From positions 1 to 64,000 of the forward strand of contig CACHFM010000002.1 of the NCBI GenBank assembly GCA_902579105.1: DNA of 64,000 bases, in the 5' to 3' direction. Made by a program: the position numbers and the translations under genes. The notes beneath the pieces were generated by a model. That model saw only the letters and a list, made by a program, of their open reading frames with translations. It was not told where the DNA came from and did no database searches. The DNA is from an uncultured Pelagibacteraceae bacterium (GTDB lineage Bacteria; Pseudomonadota; Alphaproteobacteria; Pelagibacterales; Pelagibacteraceae). Of the stretch, positions 63,728 to 64,000 are shown in pieces (position 1 is the first letter of the stretch; every line of letters starts with the position of its first letter).

Positions 63728-64000
63728 TAGGAAATTCTTTTATAAGATAATTACTACCTTTTTTTAAATATGGAAAGATGTATGATTTATCTAAATTTGT
63801 TGGCCATTTATCATAATTATATACGATATGAATTCCCGAAAAAATACAAACAGAAATAATATATGCTCGAACGAATCCAAAAAGGAGTCCAAAAGTATTA
63901 TCTAAAGCTCCAACACCAGTATAACGAACTGCTTTACTTATTCCTTTATTGACCAATAAAACTAAAAAAATAACCACTACAAAAATTGCAATACCCAAAC
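63681..64000 (-). CDS. cvpA: CvpA-family membrane protein, N-terminus outside window
   Basis: The frame is open to the window edge, so the gene begins beyond 64000 and the TTG at 63998 is not a start. The visible 106 residues show a hydrophobic helix (IAIFVVVIFLVLLVNKGIS), GALDNTFGLLFGFVRAYIISVCIFSG and a polar tail, as in CvpA (colicin V production) proteins, which often lie directly upstream of purF. Its end overlaps the purF start by 47 bases. Confidence 0.85.
   Translation of the reverse strand, partial: LGIAIFVVVIFLVLLVNKGISKAVRYTGVGALDNTFGLLFGFVRAYIISVCIFSGIHIVYNYDKWPTNLDKSYIFPYLKKGSNYLIKEFPNEKTYQDSKEKIKEL

Noticed and set aside
1-64000. tRNA, rRNA, CRISPR array, prophage or replication origin
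   Set aside because: No cloverleaf with CCA-type end, rRNA core sequence, regularly spaced repeat array, phage structural gene or DnaA-box cluster was recognised by eye.

Overview
The window is an AT-rich, very tightly packed bacterial chromosome segment. Many adjacent genes overlap by 1-25 bases. There are no rRNA or tRNA genes, no CRISPR array and no transposase. Gene content and style point to the SAR11 clade (Candidatus Pelagibacter, Alphaproteobacteria): tandem glycine riboswitch on gcvT, NAD-linked formate dehydrogenase with one-carbon genes, many binding-protein and EamA-type transporters, and a canonical alphaproteobacterial SOS box. The assignment is by recognition only; no search was run.

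Layout. 1-3.7 kb: end of an aromatic-type FAD monooxygenase, a beta-keto acid cleavage enzyme, and umuDC under an SOS promoter. 3.7-6.9 kb: two GFA-fold proteins, a glycerate-kinase-like P-loop protein and a TolC-type protein. 7-18.8 kb: core genes recA, alaS, icd, psd-pssA, a glycosyltransferase, rlmE, guaB (lacking CBS domains), a TPR gene, guaA, a glyoxalase, and a degraded panB tail. 18.8-29.1 kb: TerC protein, a branched-chain-type ABC importer (livK divergent from livHMGF), then DUF1445, DoxX, TPR and pxpA divergent from pxpBC-EamA; together a likely 5-oxoproline / D-glutamate scavenging region. 29.2-33.7 kb: tandem glycine riboswitch and gcvTHP. 33.7-38.7 kb: FAD oxidoreductase, DUF1365, CFA-like methyltransferase, DUF3833, SDR and TspO, probably a membrane-lipid modification module. 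38.7-49.3 kb: DAO oxidase, SelO, formate dehydrogenase (fdsA, fused fdsGB), fdhD, an HPP membrane protein and a NifU-like scaffold, divergent from mobA-moeA. 49.4-52.4 kb: EamA exporter, glycine amidinotransferase-like and threonine aldolase-like genes. 52.6-54.6 kb: a compact restriction-modification islet bracketed by a 60-bp direct repeat. 54.6-64 kb: PhyH dioxygenase, MOSC protein, an ectoine-type ehuBCDA importer, MFS and EamA transporters, a PhnZ-like HD protein, purF and the start-less cvpA.

The most interesting item is the R-M islet at 52671-54584. A probable nuclease and a TSPPY methyltransferase were placed between two 59/60-identical copies of the 5' end of a small host gene. This separated that gene from its former operon partner phyH, and the methyltransferase stop codon now lies in duplicated host DNA. 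Other notable points are a panB fossil behind the glyoxalase gene, an IMP dehydrogenase without CBS domains, two SOS promoters with the same layout (one of which relocates the umuD start), a riboswitch helix that could cover the gcvT start site, and the oxoproline and formate modules. Intergenic stretches longer than 100 bases that I examined (3625-3759, 6865-6972, 8110-8208, 20787-20893, 29150-29325, 52671-52772, 56282-56384) hold only regulatory sequence; no gene-free stretch exceeds 300 bases.
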